Positions 27,447 to 36,975 are shown, numbered from the stretch's first letter. The stretch: 64,000 bases of DNA from RHLJ01 sp965247355 (GCA_965247355.1 OZ252011.1:3038001-3102000); one strand, 5' to 3'. Numbers and translations are program-made. Notes: generated by a model not told the origin, from the sequence alone.

Positions 27447-28589
27447 TTAATTGATCGTGACTCCTTCGATCTCATACCTAACCACTTCTTCCGAATATGT
27501 TCTCTTGTTAATCTCTCTGGCATATACTTTTCCATTTTGTATGGCTTTGATTTCAACCTTTCTAGGTAATTCAACGGCTCCAATCACTACGCCCTCTTTC
27601 CCTAAAATATACCAGGTATAATTCTCAAGATTTTGTGACACCGTTGCGACCCAAAACCGATCTTCATCATCTATTAAAACGTTTGCAACCACCGGCCATT
27701 TAGATGGAAGTTTTGCCCCTCTGATCGCCCTTCGAATATCCACATCATCATATAAGTCTAAGGCATCCGAACGATTGAGTGTTCGTTTCTGAACCGGATA
27801 TTCCCACGCTTCCAGATAATTGGCATTCGAATCAAATTTCTGAATGACCATTTCTTCGCTGAATAGTGTAAACAAGTTTCCATCTGAATTTGTAATCAGG
27901 AAGGTTTCTCGTTCGTAGGGCATCATCATGATGGTCATTCCATCCGGCGTATTTTCCACAAAAAGAGGTTTATTGGGAAATGACATTACCTGATCAGAAA
28001 TAATCTCACCGTTCTCATTAGCTTTATAAAAATACAATATACGATCGGTAGGAGACTCCACCACCTGAAAGGCCACCAGGAAGTTTTCATCCGGGAGAAT
28101 CATAACTGTATATGGCGCCGCAGTTTTCAGGGAATCTCCGGTTAGAGATTGTGACGAAAACTGAGTGGTTGTTTGAAAGTTAAAATCACGGGTGCTATAG
28201 CTATTAATTGCTTTTCGGTCTTCATCGAACCCATAGATTATTCCATCATGCACTTCAATGTCGCCCAGCTTCCTGAATTCCCCAACCCTGCCTCCGGCCT
28301 GGCCCATGCTCCCAACTGGATTTCCATCAGCATCTACAGCCTGAACTTTGTGATTATATTCATCAACAAAATAAACATTGCCAGCATCATCAACTGTAAT
28401 ATCTCCAATTTTAATAACGTCCGAGTTTTGGGCCCCACGAAATGATGCATCTTTAATCAATTTAATTTCAGGGACTCCCTCTACACTAAAAGTGGTAAGA
28501 TTGTGAAGGTATTTGCTGGATTGTTGCTGATCGGAACAACCGCTTAGTCCGGCCAGAAACAGAATGATGAATAGTTTTCGAATAATCAT
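27447..28589 (-). CDS. 6-bladed beta-propeller lipoprotein
   Basis: A 380-residue exported protein. The signal peptide ends in a lipobox (LAGLSGC, Cys18). NHL-like repeats follow, for example GDITVDDAGNVYFVDEYNHK and VQAVDADGNPVGSMGQAGGR. The pattern matches the Bacteroidota 6-bladed beta-propeller family, whose function is mostly unknown. A 12-bp perfect inverted repeat lies 13 bases upstream of the start. It converges with the MarR gene and has no obvious operon partner. Confidence 0.8.
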   Translation of the reverse strand: MIIRKLFIILFLAGLSGCSDQQQSSKYLHNLTTFSVEGVPEIKLIKDASFRGAQNSDVIKIGDITVDDAGNVYFVDEYNHKVQAVDADGNPVGSMGQAGGRVGEFRKLGDIEVHDGIIYGFDEDRKAINSYSTRDFNFQTTTQFSSQSLTGDSLKTAAPYTVMILPDENFLVAFQVVESPTDRILYFYKANENGEIISDQVMSFPNKPLFVENTPDGMTIMMMPYERETFLITNSDGNLFTLFSEEMVIQKFDSNANYLEAWEYPVQKRTLNRSDALDLYDDVDIRRAIRGAKLPSKWPVVANVLIDDEDRFWVATVSQNLENYTWYILGKEGVVIGAVELPRKVEIKAIQNGKVYAREINKRTYSEEVVRYEIEGVTIN

Positions 28590-28601
28590 ACAGTAAGCTA
28601 G

Positions 28602-28631
28602 TAAAACAATCGTAGTAAAACGATTGTTTTA
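28602..28631. repeat. 12-bp inverted repeat upstream of the beta-propeller gene
   Basis: TAAAACAATCGT, a 6-base loop and ACGATTGTTTTA pair perfectly. It lies 13-42 bases before the start codon on the minus strand, so it is either an operator or a hairpin in the mRNA leader. Confidence 0.65.
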
Positions 28632-28656
28632 ACCTAACACAACTCATCTTTAAAAT

Positions 28657-28690
28657 AAAAAAAGGCGTCCAATCAATATCGGACGCCTTT
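28657..28690 (-). terminator. Rho-independent terminator of the HPPD gene
   Basis: On the minus strand AAAGGCGTCC, a 10-base loop and GGACGCCTTT form a perfect stem followed by TTTTATTTT, 28 bases after the HPPD stop. Confidence 0.9.
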
Positions 28691-28718
28691 AACCAACCTT
28701 TGGATAAACATGAAAACG

Positions 28719-29846
28719 CTACAAGTTCCCTCGTAGGTCTTGTTCTCTTTCTATAGCCTCAAAAAGAGCTTTAAAGTTCCCTTTTCCGAAAGAAGTTGCT
28801 CCTTTTCTTTGAATTATTTCAAAAAACATAGTTGGGCGAGCCTGCAAAGTCCTTGTAAATATTTGAAGTAGGTATCCTTCGTCATCACGATCAACAAGAA
28901 TTCCGAGTTCTTTCAATTTATCAATAGGCTCATCGATTTTACCCACTCTTTCTTCGAGAACATCATAGTAGGTAGTTGGAACGGTAATAAACTCGATACC
29001 ACGATTTCTTAGCTCAGTTACTGTATGTACAATATCGTCAGTTGCTACAGCAACATGCTGAACTCCGGCACCTTCGTAAAAATCGATATACTCATCAATT
29101 TGTGATTTCTTTAATCCTGCAGCAGGTTCGTTAATAGGAAACTTAATTCTACCATTTCCATTACTCATCACCTTGCTCATGAGGGCAGTATATTCGGTAG
29201 AGATATCTTTATCATCAAAAGATAGGATTTGTTTGAAGCCAAGAACTTCTTCATACCATTTTACCCATTTGTTCATGGCACCAAGTTCCACATTACCCAC
29301 CATATGATCCACATATTTCAGACCGGTAGGCTCAGGATTATAGCGTGTTTCCCATTTTTTGAAGCCCGGGAGGAAAGCTCCGTTGTAATTTTTTCGCTCC
29401 ACAAAAATATGTACCGTTTCACCATAGGTATGAATACCGGCTCGTATAACTTCTCCCTGATCGTCAGTTTCTGTTCTTGGCTCGAAATAAGAATCTGCAC
29501 CTCTTTTAATAGCTTCTTCATATGCATATTTAGCGTCTTCTACCCAAAGAGCGATTACCTTAACACCATCACCATGCCGGTCGATATGCTTCCCGATTTC
29601 CGTTCCGCTTTTTAGCGGGGAGGTAAACATCAGTCTGATTTTATCCTGTACAACTACATAAGATTCACGATCTCTTAAACCGGTTTCAAGCCCGGCTTGT
29701 GCCAACGACTGAAACCCAAATGCAGACTTGTAGAAATGAGCCGCTTGTTTCGAATTACTCACATAAAATTCAACATAGTCGGTGCCAAGAATGGGCATAA
29801 AATCTTGTTCTTCTGCTACCTGATTGTCTACTGCTAAGGTATCCAT
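28719..29846 (-). CDS. hppD: 4-hydroxyphenylpyruvate dioxygenase
   Basis: A 375-residue Fe(II) dioxygenase that turns 4-hydroxyphenylpyruvate into homogentisate. It has two vicinal-oxygen-chelate domains. The iron ligands are visible as His in YVDHMVGNVE (about 181), His in GVQHVAVATDDI (about 261) and Glu in MFFEIIQRKG (about 341). The C-terminal SFGKGNFKALFEAIEREQ is characteristic. The product is the substrate of HmgA encoded at 35748-36911. A palindrome shared with the hmgA promoter sits 18 bases before the start, so common control is likely. The gene ends in a strong terminator. Confidence 0.96.
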   Translation of the reverse strand: MDTLAVDNQVAEEQDFMPILGTDYVEFYVSNSKQAAHFYKSAFGFQSLAQAGLETGLRDRESYVVVQDKIRLMFTSPLKSGTEIGKHIDRHGDGVKVIALWVEDAKYAYEEAIKRGADSYFEPRTETDDQGEVIRAGIHTYGETVHIFVERKNYNGAFLPGFKKWETRYNPEPTGLKYVDHMVGNVELGAMNKWVKWYEEVLGFKQILSFDDKDISTEYTALMSKVMSNGNGRIKFPINEPAAGLKKSQIDEYIDFYEGAGVQHVAVATDDIVHTVTELRNRGIEFITVPTTYYDVLEERVGKIDEPIDKLKELGILVDRDDEGYLLQIFTRTLQARPTMFFEIIQRKGATSFGKGNFKALFEAIEREQDLRGNL

Positions 29847-29864
29847 GGTTTTTAAAATAAATTA

Positions 29865-29884
29865 TTAGTTGTTATGACAACTAA
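29865..29884. promoter_or_regulatory. Palindromic operator upstream of HPPD
   Basis: TTAGTTGT, TATG and ACAACTAA form 8-bp perfect arms. The core AGTTGT-TATR-ACAACT recurs upstream of hmgA at 36976-36991 and was not noticed elsewhere in the window. Confidence 0.7.
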
Positions 29885-29940
29885 AATAAGCTTTCTTAAG
29901 TTTCCGTGAAAGTGATATTAATTAGGATTTTGTTAATTCT

Positions 29941-30267
29941 TTAACTGAAGTGCCTTAATCCCCACTGCTGGATTTCATATAAAACCAGTTCTAATTCACG
30001 CCCTTTTTCCGTTAGCGAATATTCGACCTTTGGAGGAATTGTTGGGTATTGTTTTCTATTAACAATGGAGTCTGTTTTCAATTCATTTAAAGCCTTTACT
30101 AACATACGTGGACTTATACCTTCAACTTCTCTTTCCAACTCTTTAAACCGTTTAGTACCAGAGAGTAAAGCATGAATGATGGCAAATTTCCATTTCCCTG
30201 AAATCATGTCAAAGGCAGAAAGTACGGGGCAATCGGAGTCAGGTTTTTTAAATTTTTTTTTGGACAT
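29941..30267 (-). CDS. HxlR-family winged-helix regulator
   Basis: About 108 residues from the ATG I chose at 30267; the frame extends ten codons to 30297. The HxlR signature is clear: CPVLSAFDMISGKWKFAII, then RFKELEREVEGISPRML, LNELKTDSIVNRKQYP, and PPKVEYSLTEKGREL in the wing. The near-N-terminal Cys in SDCPV is the redox- or electrophile-sensing position of this family. It is divergent from the SnoaL-like and pirin genes, which makes those its probable targets. A weak dyad AGTG-CTATA-CACT at 30305-30317 may be its site. It also lies directly upstream of HPPD on the same strand. Confidence 0.88.
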   Translation of the reverse strand: MSKKKFKKPDSDCPVLSAFDMISGKWKFAIIHALLSGTKRFKELEREVEGISPRMLVKALNELKTDSIVNRKQYPTIPPKVEYSLTEKGRELELVLYEIQQWGLRHFS

Positions 30268-30395
30268 AAGAATTTGATTTTTATCAATTACTAACATAGA
30301 TGTAAGTGCTATACACTAATGTAACTACTTTAAAATGAATAGTATTATTTAGAAGTTAAAAGAGCTAATTACAAATAAACAAGAGGTAAAAATAA

Positions 30396-30806
30396 ATGGA
30401 AGAGAAAGCAGTAGGTAGAGTTCTTATTCGGGAATTAATGGATCAATATATAATGAGTATTGATTCCCATGACCCGGATCAGTTTGTAAGTAATTTCGCT
30501 GATGATGGTAAGTACGTAAGTCCATTTGGAGAAGCGGAAGGAAAAGAAGCAATCAAAGCTACGATAAAACAATGGCATGACTCAGGAATAACTTCCGGGA
30601 AAAGGCATTTTGTTGGCACAACGGTTATTGATGAACTAACCTCGAATACAGCCAAAACCAGATCAACCTATTGGATTGCAGAAGCTAAAGAATCTCCGGG
30701 AATAGTTGCTACCGGAGAATATGAAGATGAACTCATTAAAACAGAAAGTGGCTGGAAAATAAAAGTACGTATTCAAAAAATAGATGAATCATTTACATTC
30801 GGCTAA
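30396..30806 (+). CDS. SnoaL-like / nuclear transport factor 2 fold protein
   Basis: A 136-residue protein of the SnoaL-like cone fold: N-terminal helix LIRELMDQYIMSIDSHDPDQ, then FVSNFADDGKYVSPFGEAEG, and a C-terminal strand EDELIKTESGWKIKVRIQ. The family includes small isomerases, dehydratases and many proteins of unknown role, so no reaction can be assigned. It is followed 12 bp later by the pirin gene and is divergent from the HxlR regulator, which suggests an electrophile- or quinone-response unit. Confidence 0.75.
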   Translation: MEEKAVGRVLIRELMDQYIMSIDSHDPDQFVSNFADDGKYVSPFGEAEGKEAIKATIKQWHDSGITSGKRHFVGTTVIDELTSNTAKTRSTYWIAEAKESPGIVATGEYEDELIKTESGWKIKVRIQKIDESFTFG

Positions 30807-30818
30807 TACCATTAAATT

Positions 30819-31649
30819 ATGAAAAAATATATTGATAGGATTCATCAGCTTATCTTTAAACGGCCATTTCCAGGTCTGGAAGGAGTTGATATGTTTGAGA
30901 ACCAATATCCTATAGAACCGTTTTTGGTGGTTACTGAATACTACATGGATAGGCAGGTTTTTGGGCCACATCCGCATGCCGGGATTTCAGTAATTACCTA
31001 TATGCTTCCCGACAGTCCAACAAGTTTTTTAAACAGAGACAGTAATGGAGATCATAGTGAAATTGAACCTGGTGGACTTCATATAACACAGGCCGGATCA
31101 GGAATTCATCACGATGAATTTCCTCTTGAAAAAGGAGGAATGACTCACGGTTTTCAAATCTGGATTAATCATAAAAAAGAAGATCGAAATGTTCCCCCTA
31201 AAGCAATGCATGCAAAGGCAAGTGAGATTCCGGAAATAAATAAAAAGGGAAGTAAAATTCGTATTCTTCACGGATCCTATGAGGGTATCAAGGCAAGGCA
31301 TTCTATGGTCACTCCTGTTACACTTTTCGATGTATTCCTGGAACCGGACACTTCAACAGAATTGAAGGCAGAAGAGATGGCTTTTGTATATGGAATAAAA
31401 GGAAATGGATTTATTCAGGAGGAGGAAATCGGCTCTCAAGCACTGGCAACTTTTAAAAATGAGGGAACTCAGGTAAAAGTAAAAGCTGGGTCGAGTGGTT
31501 TTAATTTTCTTTTTGCATCAGGAACCCCAACGAATGAACCGATTATATATGGAGGTCCATTTGTAATGACTTCTCATGAACAAATGGCCGAAACAAGAGG
31601 AAGGCTCGCATCCGGTAAAATGGGGATACTGGAACCATATATATATTAG
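30819..31649 (+). CDS. Pirin-family cupin protein
   Basis: A 276-residue bicupin. The N-terminal cupin has the metal motif GPHPHAGISVITYML, with later ligands in QAGSGIHHDEF, about 45 residues on; the C-terminal cupin (about 165-275) is degenerate. Some bacterial pirins oxidise quercetin and others modulate metabolic enzymes, so the role here is open. It shares a likely transcript with the SnoaL-like gene and lies opposite the HxlR regulator. It converges on the acetoacetyl-CoA synthetase gene. Confidence 0.88.
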   Translation: MKKYIDRIHQLIFKRPFPGLEGVDMFENQYPIEPFLVVTEYYMDRQVFGPHPHAGISVITYMLPDSPTSFLNRDSNGDHSEIEPGGLHITQAGSGIHHDEFPLEKGGMTHGFQIWINHKKEDRNVPPKAMHAKASEIPEINKKGSKIRILHGSYEGIKARHSMVTPVTLFDVFLEPDTSTELKAEEMAFVYGIKGNGFIQEEEIGSQALATFKNEGTQVKVKAGSSGFNFLFASGTPTNEPIIYGGPFVMTSHEQMAETRGRLASGKMGILEPYIY

Positions 31650-31671
31650 AAGCTGGAAGGAAAGGATCAAC

Positions 31672-33627
31672 TCATAACTTGGTTGCTAAACGGATAAAGT
31701 AATCCATTGCTTCAGGATTTTTTGAAGCATCTTTATTCATAGATTTAGTGACGTCCATTCCCAACAGAGCTTTTTTAACGGGTACTTCCATTTTCTTGCC
31801 ACTGAGAGTGTATGGGATATCCGGAGCCTGAAAGATTTCATCCGGAACATGGCGGGGGGAGCATTGTTCTCTAAGCGTCGAATTGATAATAGGCACAATA
31901 TTCTCCAGAGAAGCTGTTTCCTCGAGAACTATAAAAAGAGGCATAAAATCATTACCGCCTTCTTGTTCCAGATTTACAATCAAAGAATCTTTTATGCCTG
32001 GTATTTTATTCAGCACAGCATAGATTTCAGCGGTTCCAATCCGGATACCTTTTCGGTTCAGAGTTGCGTCAGAACGCCCCTGTATTACCAGACTTCCATT
32101 TTCAGAAAGGTTAATCCAGTCACCGTGACACCATTGTCCGGCGAACTTATCAAAGTAGCTGGAGCGGTATCGTTCATGGTTTTCATCACTCCAGAAATAA
32201 ACAGGCATAGAAGGCATCGGTTTGGTAATAACCATTTCTCCCAATGAATCATACACCTCATTGCCTTCATCATCAAATCCAAATAAGCTACAGCCAAGTG
32301 CTCTGCCCTGGATTTTTCCACGGTATACTGGCTGATTTGGAATTCCTCCCACAAAGGCTGTACACACATCGGTTCCTCCACTCATGGAACAAAGCCATAC
32401 ATCCTTAGATACGTGTTCATATACCCAGTCAAATGCCTCAGGAGGAAGTGGTGCACCGGTTGAACCGATAGATCTCAAATTAGAAAGATCAAAACCGGAA
32501 CCGGGAGTTAACCCTTTTTTCATACAGGCAACCAGATAGGGCGCGCTGGTTCCAAAGTGATGAATAGGTAATTGTTCGGAAAGCTCCCAAAGAATATTCA
32601 AATCCGGATAACCGGGACTTCCATCAAATAAAACGGGTGTAGCTCCGGCTAACAAAGAAGCCTGAAGGAAATTCCACATCATCCAACCGGTGGTAGTAAA
32701 CCAGAAAAAATTCTCGCCGGGCTTAACATCATTATGAAAATGCATGTATTTGAGATGCTCAAGCAGCACTCCACCATGGGAATGTGTAATTGCTTTGGGT
32801 TTTCCGGTTGTTCCGGATGAGTACAATACCCAGATTGGATGGTTAAAATCGACAGGCTCAAAGATAAGTTCAGAGGCAGAATTTGAAATAACATCAGACC
32901 ACAAATGAACATCTTCTAATTCCGCAGATGGATTCAAGGATTGAACCATAACCACATGCTCTATAGATGAAATAGAGGAGGAGATTTTTACAACCTCATC
33001 AATTCTGGAAATCTCTTTTCCGCCATAAGCATATCCATCGCATGCGATAAATACTTTTGGTTTGATTTGCTCAAATCGATCGATAACTGTTTTTGAGCCA
33101 AAATCTGGCGAGCAACACGACCAGATTGCTCCTAATGAATTAACCGCAAGAAACGATATGATTGCTTCAAAAGTATTGGGCAGGTAGGCTGCAACGGTAT
33201 CTCCTTTTGAAACCCCTTTACTTTTTAAAAAATCCCGGGTTGAAGCAACACGTTGCTCCAGTTCTTCCCAGCTTAACGTGCCGGTTTCTTTAGCCTCATT
33301 TGCAAAAATAAGGGCAGGTCGATCTTCCGATTTATTACGGAAAATATGCTCGGCATAATTCAGAGTAGCCCCCTCAAACCAGGATGCACCAGGCATAGAA
33401 TGGGAACTTAAAACCTGATCATATTCAGAGTGGGAAATGATATCGAAATATTCCCAAAGGCTCTCCCAGAAGTCTTCGACGTTGGTACAAGACCACTCCC
33501 AAAGATCGTGATAAGATTCAAATGAAAGTCCCTTCTCTTGTTTTAGCCAGTCCTCATAGTCGTTAAGATTAGAGTTTCGGATGAACTCATCAGAAGGAGT
33601 CCAAAGTATGTGTTCGTTCTCAGACAT
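31672..33627 (-). CDS. Acetoacetyl-CoA synthetase
   Basis: About 651 residues from the ATG at 33627, which overlaps the upstream stop (ATGTCTGA); the frame extends 32 codons further but those residues are not family-like. ANL-superfamily adenylation motifs are present: LYSSGTTGKPKAITHSHGG, the A8 region GRSDATLNRKGIRIGTAEIY, and the C-terminal catalytic Lys in LSGKKMEVPVKK. Length and N-terminus (GASWFEGATLNYAEH) match acetoacetate-CoA ligase. It activates acetoacetate, the end product of the fumarylacetoacetase encoded in the same operon, so it completes tyrosine breakdown into central metabolism. Confidence 0.93.
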   Translation of the reverse strand: MSENEHILWTPSDEFIRNSNLNDYEDWLKQEKGLSFESYHDLWEWSCTNVEDFWESLWEYFDIISHSEYDQVLSSHSMPGASWFEGATLNYAEHIFRNKSEDRPALIFANEAKETGTLSWEELEQRVASTRDFLKSKGVSKGDTVAAYLPNTFEAIISFLAVNSLGAIWSCCSPDFGSKTVIDRFEQIKPKVFIACDGYAYGGKEISRIDEVVKISSSISSIEHVVMVQSLNPSAELEDVHLWSDVISNSASELIFEPVDFNHPIWVLYSSGTTGKPKAITHSHGGVLLEHLKYMHFHNDVKPGENFFWFTTTGWMMWNFLQASLLAGATPVLFDGSPGYPDLNILWELSEQLPIHHFGTSAPYLVACMKKGLTPGSGFDLSNLRSIGSTGAPLPPEAFDWVYEHVSKDVWLCSMSGGTDVCTAFVGGIPNQPVYRGKIQGRALGCSLFGFDDEGNEVYDSLGEMVITKPMPSMPVYFWSDENHERYRSSYFDKFAGQWCHGDWINLSENGSLVIQGRSDATLNRKGIRIGTAEIYAVLNKIPGIKDSLIVNLEQEGGNDFMPLFIVLEETASLENIVPIINSTLREQCSPRHVPDEIFQAPDIPYTLSGKKMEVPVKKALLGMDVTKSMNKDASKNPEAMDYFIRLATKL

Positions 33628-34504
33628 CGGCTTTAGCAAATAGAATAGCGAGTGCTTTTTTTGTATCTCCGGATTCAAGGATTCCTTTTGCAAGCTGATG
33701 GGTTTGTTCCAGAGAAAGATCACTTAAATTGAATTCAGAATAGGCGGCATCAATTTCTGAGGCACCAGGCTTCGTATCCATATTGGCAAGCCTTCCCAAG
33801 TTATTCCCATTGAGAACAGTACTTTTACGAATCGATTCCGGCAGCTGATCGAAACCAATTCCCTTATTTCGAAGTGGTTTAGGGATTTCGAATAATGAGT
33901 CTCCACTTGCCCGGGAATACCAGCTCCCACCCATTCTTCCTACAAGGTCCAGTTTAGCCGGATCAATATTTCCATCTTCCGTAAGGAAATCTGTATTGAT
34001 GTGAATACGTTTTACACGAGAGAGTACCAAACTACCTGAACCGCCTTCGGTTCCAAGCTCAATAATGTCATCTACTGTACACTCAAAACTAATAGGACTT
34101 TCGGCTACTCTTGGAGGTTTAATCGTTTCGGAAGCAAGTTCGGTAAATCCGGCTTTTACAAATTCATTTACTCCTTTATCGTATTCAGTGCTAGCCAGTG
34201 ACATCTGCTCGACCATTGCATAATTAACTACATTGATGGCTACTTCAGGCACTTCAAGTAAATTCTCATAGGTATGCTTAGTAGTGCCATCCCGACCTCT
34301 TCGGATTGGAGAAAAAACCATAACCGGTGGCGTAGAAGAAAATACATTGAAATAGCTGTAAGGACTCAAGTTCACTTTTCCGGACTTATCAATAGTGCTG
34401 GCAAAACAGATGGGCCGGGGAGCTATAGCTGATGCTAATAATCCGGATCGCTCCCGGTTATCAAGTTCGTCTGTTATAAATGTTTTAAATGTTTGTGAGC
34501 TCAT
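33620..34504 (-). CDS. Flavin reductase-like FMN-binding split-barrel protein
   Basis: A 294-residue protein. The N-terminal about 200 residues are a flavin-reductase-like split barrel: SAIAPRPICFASTIDKSGKV, then NLSPYSYFNVFSSTPPVMVF, and GRMGGSWYSRA. The C-terminal tail (SLEQTHQLAKGILESGDTKK) is helical. It is sandwiched between fahA and the acetoacetyl-CoA synthetase gene with 4- and 8-base overlaps, so it is cotranslated with homogentisate-pathway enzymes. Its precise reaction there is unknown. No maleylacetoacetate isomerase is encoded in this operon. Confidence 0.85.
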   Translation of the reverse strand: MSSQTFKTFITDELDNRERSGLLASAIAPRPICFASTIDKSGKVNLSPYSYFNVFSSTPPVMVFSPIRRGRDGTTKHTYENLLEVPEVAINVVNYAMVEQMSLASTEYDKGVNEFVKAGFTELASETIKPPRVAESPISFECTVDDIIELGTEGGSGSLVLSRVKRIHINTDFLTEDGNIDPAKLDLVGRMGGSWYSRASGDSLFEIPKPLRNKGIGFDQLPESIRKSTVLNGNNLGRLANMDTKPGASEIDAAYSEFNLSDLSLEQTHQLAKGILESGDTKKALAILFAKADV

Positions 34505-35751
34505 TCTTTTACTGATAAAAGTTTAGTTCGCACTTCTCCAAAACCAAGTTTAATGTCACCATTTTGGGCAGAGCCTTTCATAGTTATAGTATCTCCATCT
34601 TCAATGAATAACCTTGATATGCCATTCCCAAGAGAAACAGGTTTTGTTCCATTCCAGGATAACTCCAGCATAGATCCATAAGCATCCGGATGATCTCCTG
34701 AGATGGTGCCCGAGGCCATTAAATCTCCCACATTCAGATTGCAACCGTTTGAAGTGTGATGAGCCAATTGCTGCGCCATATTCCAATACATATGCTTGAA
34801 ATTAGGCCTAGCTACTGAAGAGGGCTTGTCCCGAGACTCAGGCTGAATTAGTACTTCAAGATCAATATCATAATTTTTGGCGCCATTGTACTGCAAATAA
34901 GGAAGAACATCAGGATTCTGACTCGGACCTTCAACGCGGAAAGGTTCTAAGGCTTCCATAGTTATGACCCAGGGAGAAATAGAAGACGCAAAACTTTTTC
35001 CCAAAAAAGGACCAAGCGGAACATATTCCCATTTTTGAATATCACGAGCTGACCAGTCATTAAACAACACCATCCCGAAAATATATTCTTCTGCTTCAGA
35101 GGTGGAGATTGAATCTCCAAGCTTAGTTTCTTTCCCGACGATAAAGGCCACCTCTAATTCGAAGTCTACTTTCTGTGAGGCCCCAAAAACGGGTGAACGT
35201 TCATCAGGTTTAAGCTGACCTTTAGGACGATGAATATCCTCTCCGGATACGATGATGGATGAAGCACGACCATGATATCCTACAGGAAGATGTTTCCAGT
35301 TAGGTAGTAAAGCATTCTCAGGATCGCGAAACATTTTTCCCACATTCGTAGCATGTTCAATACTGGAATAAAAATCTGTGTAGTCTCCAATTTTTACCGG
35401 AAGATGCATCTGAGCCTCATCCTGACTTACAAAAATTCCGGTTGCTGACTTAAGAGATGAATTTTCATCACAAAGGTGTGACTGGATATACTCTCTAACC
35501 TTAGTTGTAGTTTTCTTGCCCAGGGCGATAAAGTCATTGAGATATTCATTTTCCAAAACCGAAGTAGAAATACCTAAACCATCGAAAATTCCTAAAGAAG
35601 TTACTTCAACCAAATCCAGAATAGTATCTCCGATAGCAACACCAACCCGTTTTGATCGCTCTGCCGATGAGAAAATCCCGAATGGGAGATTGTGAATCGT
35701 AAAGTCTGTTTGTTGAGGTATATCAACCCAGGGGTTCAATGGTGAACTCAT
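34501..35751 (-). CDS. fahA: Fumarylacetoacetase
   Basis: A 416-residue hydrolase that splits fumarylacetoacetate into fumarate and acetoacetate. It has the small N-terminal barrel (about 1-115) and the FAH catalytic domain. Landmarks are FYSSIEHATNVGKMFRDPEN, PVGYHGRASSIIVSG, the metal-binding DFELEVAFIVG and FNDWSARDIQKWEY segments, and LMASGTISGDHPDAYG. Start and stop overlap the neighbouring genes by four bases (ATGA) on each side, so the operon is tightly coupled. Confidence 0.96.
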   Translation of the reverse strand: MSSPLNPWVDIPQQTDFTIHNLPFGIFSSAERSKRVGVAIGDTILDLVEVTSLGIFDGLGISTSVLENEYLNDFIALGKKTTTKVREYIQSHLCDENSSLKSATGIFVSQDEAQMHLPVKIGDYTDFYSSIEHATNVGKMFRDPENALLPNWKHLPVGYHGRASSIIVSGEDIHRPKGQLKPDERSPVFGASQKVDFELEVAFIVGKETKLGDSISTSEAEEYIFGMVLFNDWSARDIQKWEYVPLGPFLGKSFASSISPWVITMEALEPFRVEGPSQNPDVLPYLQYNGAKNYDIDLEVLIQPESRDKPSSVARPNFKHMYWNMAQQLAHHTSNGCNLNVGDLMASGTISGDHPDAYGSMLELSWNGTKPVSLGNGISRLFIEDGDTITMKGSAQNGDIKLGFGEVRTKLLSVKE

Positions 35752-36911
35752 TTATCTTCCAGCCACGATTGATAATAAGTTCCATCATCAATCTTTAATG
35801 CATTTTCGGTAACCATGAGTGGTTTAAAAGTGTCCACCATCACTGCCCACTCTTTCGTTTCTTTTTTACCGATACTTGCTTCATAAGCCCCGGGATGTGG
35901 CCCATGAGGAATTCCGGCAGGATGTAATGAAATATATCCCTGCTCTACATGATTCCGACTCATGAAGTCACCATCCACATAATAAATCACCTCATCCGAA
36001 TCGATGTTGGAATGATGATATGGGGAAGGAATGGCCTGAGGGTGATAGTCATACAATCGCGGCACAAATGAACACACCACAAAAGCAGAAGTCTCAAAGG
36101 TCTGATGTACCGGTGGTGGTTGATGAACCCGACCCGTAATCGGTTCAAAGTTCTTGATGGAAAATCCATAAGGGAAACTGTATCCATCCCAACCTACTAC
36201 ATCAAAAGGATGAGAATCATAGGTAAGTTCGTGTATCATGCCCTGCTTTTTCACCTTCATCAGGAACTCGCCTTTCTCATCATGGGTCTCCAGCTCTGTC
36301 GGAAGCTTTAAATCCCGCTCGCAATATGGCGAATGCTCCAGATACTGCCCAAACCAGTTTCGATATCGTTTTGGAGAATAAATCGGGACATGAGATTCAG
36401 TAATAAAATGTCTGTTTGCTTCATTATCAAAACGAATTTGGTAAATAATGCCACGAGGAATGAGCAGATAATCACCCGGCTCAAAATCAATATTACCGAT
36501 AAACGTTCTCAACGTACCACTTCCTTTATGGATGAAAATCAGTTCGTCGGCATCTGTATTTTTGTAGAAATATTCAGTTAGTGATTTTTTTGGAGCCGCC
36601 AAATGAATGGTAACATCGCTGTTGGTCAGGATAGCCTCTCTGGATTCCAGATAATCATCTTTTGGTTTGATGTCGAGGCCTTTCAGCATCATGGACTTCA
36701 TATTGTTTTCTACGGCCACCTTTGGACTCACATCCACAGGCTTACCTACCTCTCGAATCATGGTAGGTCGGTAGAGGTGATAGGAAAGCATCGACATTCC
36801 ATCAAAACCGATAGTACCAAAAAGTTGTTCGTAATAAAGGCTGCCATCCGGCTTTCTGAATTGGGTATGCCTTTTAGGGGGGATTTTTCCAAGTCGGTGA
36901 TAAATAGGCAT
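35748..36911 (-). CDS. hmgA: Homogentisate 1,2-dioxygenase
   Basis: A 387-residue cupin-type dioxygenase, the first gene of the catabolic operon. It opens the homogentisate ring to maleylacetoacetate. Typical segments are the N-terminal YHRLGKIPPKRHTQFRKPDG, the active-site YHHSNIDSDEVIYYVDGDFM and the iron-ligand region HPAGIPHGPHPGAYE. It overlaps fahA by four bases. Its promoter region holds a 16-bp palindrome at 36976-36991 matching the one before HPPD, with a TATAAT-like box about 20 bases closer to the gene. Confidence 0.95.
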   Translation of the reverse strand: MPIYHRLGKIPPKRHTQFRKPDGSLYYEQLFGTIGFDGMSMLSYHLYRPTMIREVGKPVDVSPKVAVENNMKSMMLKGLDIKPKDDYLESREAILTNSDVTIHLAAPKKSLTEYFYKNTDADELIFIHKGSGTLRTFIGNIDFEPGDYLLIPRGIIYQIRFDNEANRHFITESHVPIYSPKRYRNWFGQYLEHSPYCERDLKLPTELETHDEKGEFLMKVKKQGMIHELTYDSHPFDVVGWDGYSFPYGFSIKNFEPITGRVHQPPPVHQTFETSAFVVCSFVPRLYDYHPQAIPSPYHHSNIDSDEVIYYVDGDFMSRNHVEQGYISLHPAGIPHGPHPGAYEASIGKKETKEWAVMVDTFKPLMVTENALKIDDGTYYQSWLEDK

Positions 36912-36975
36912 GATTGTAAAATTGGTTAGGCTTTATTCGAATTATATAGAATTATAAGCTTTAACGCAGATAAAA

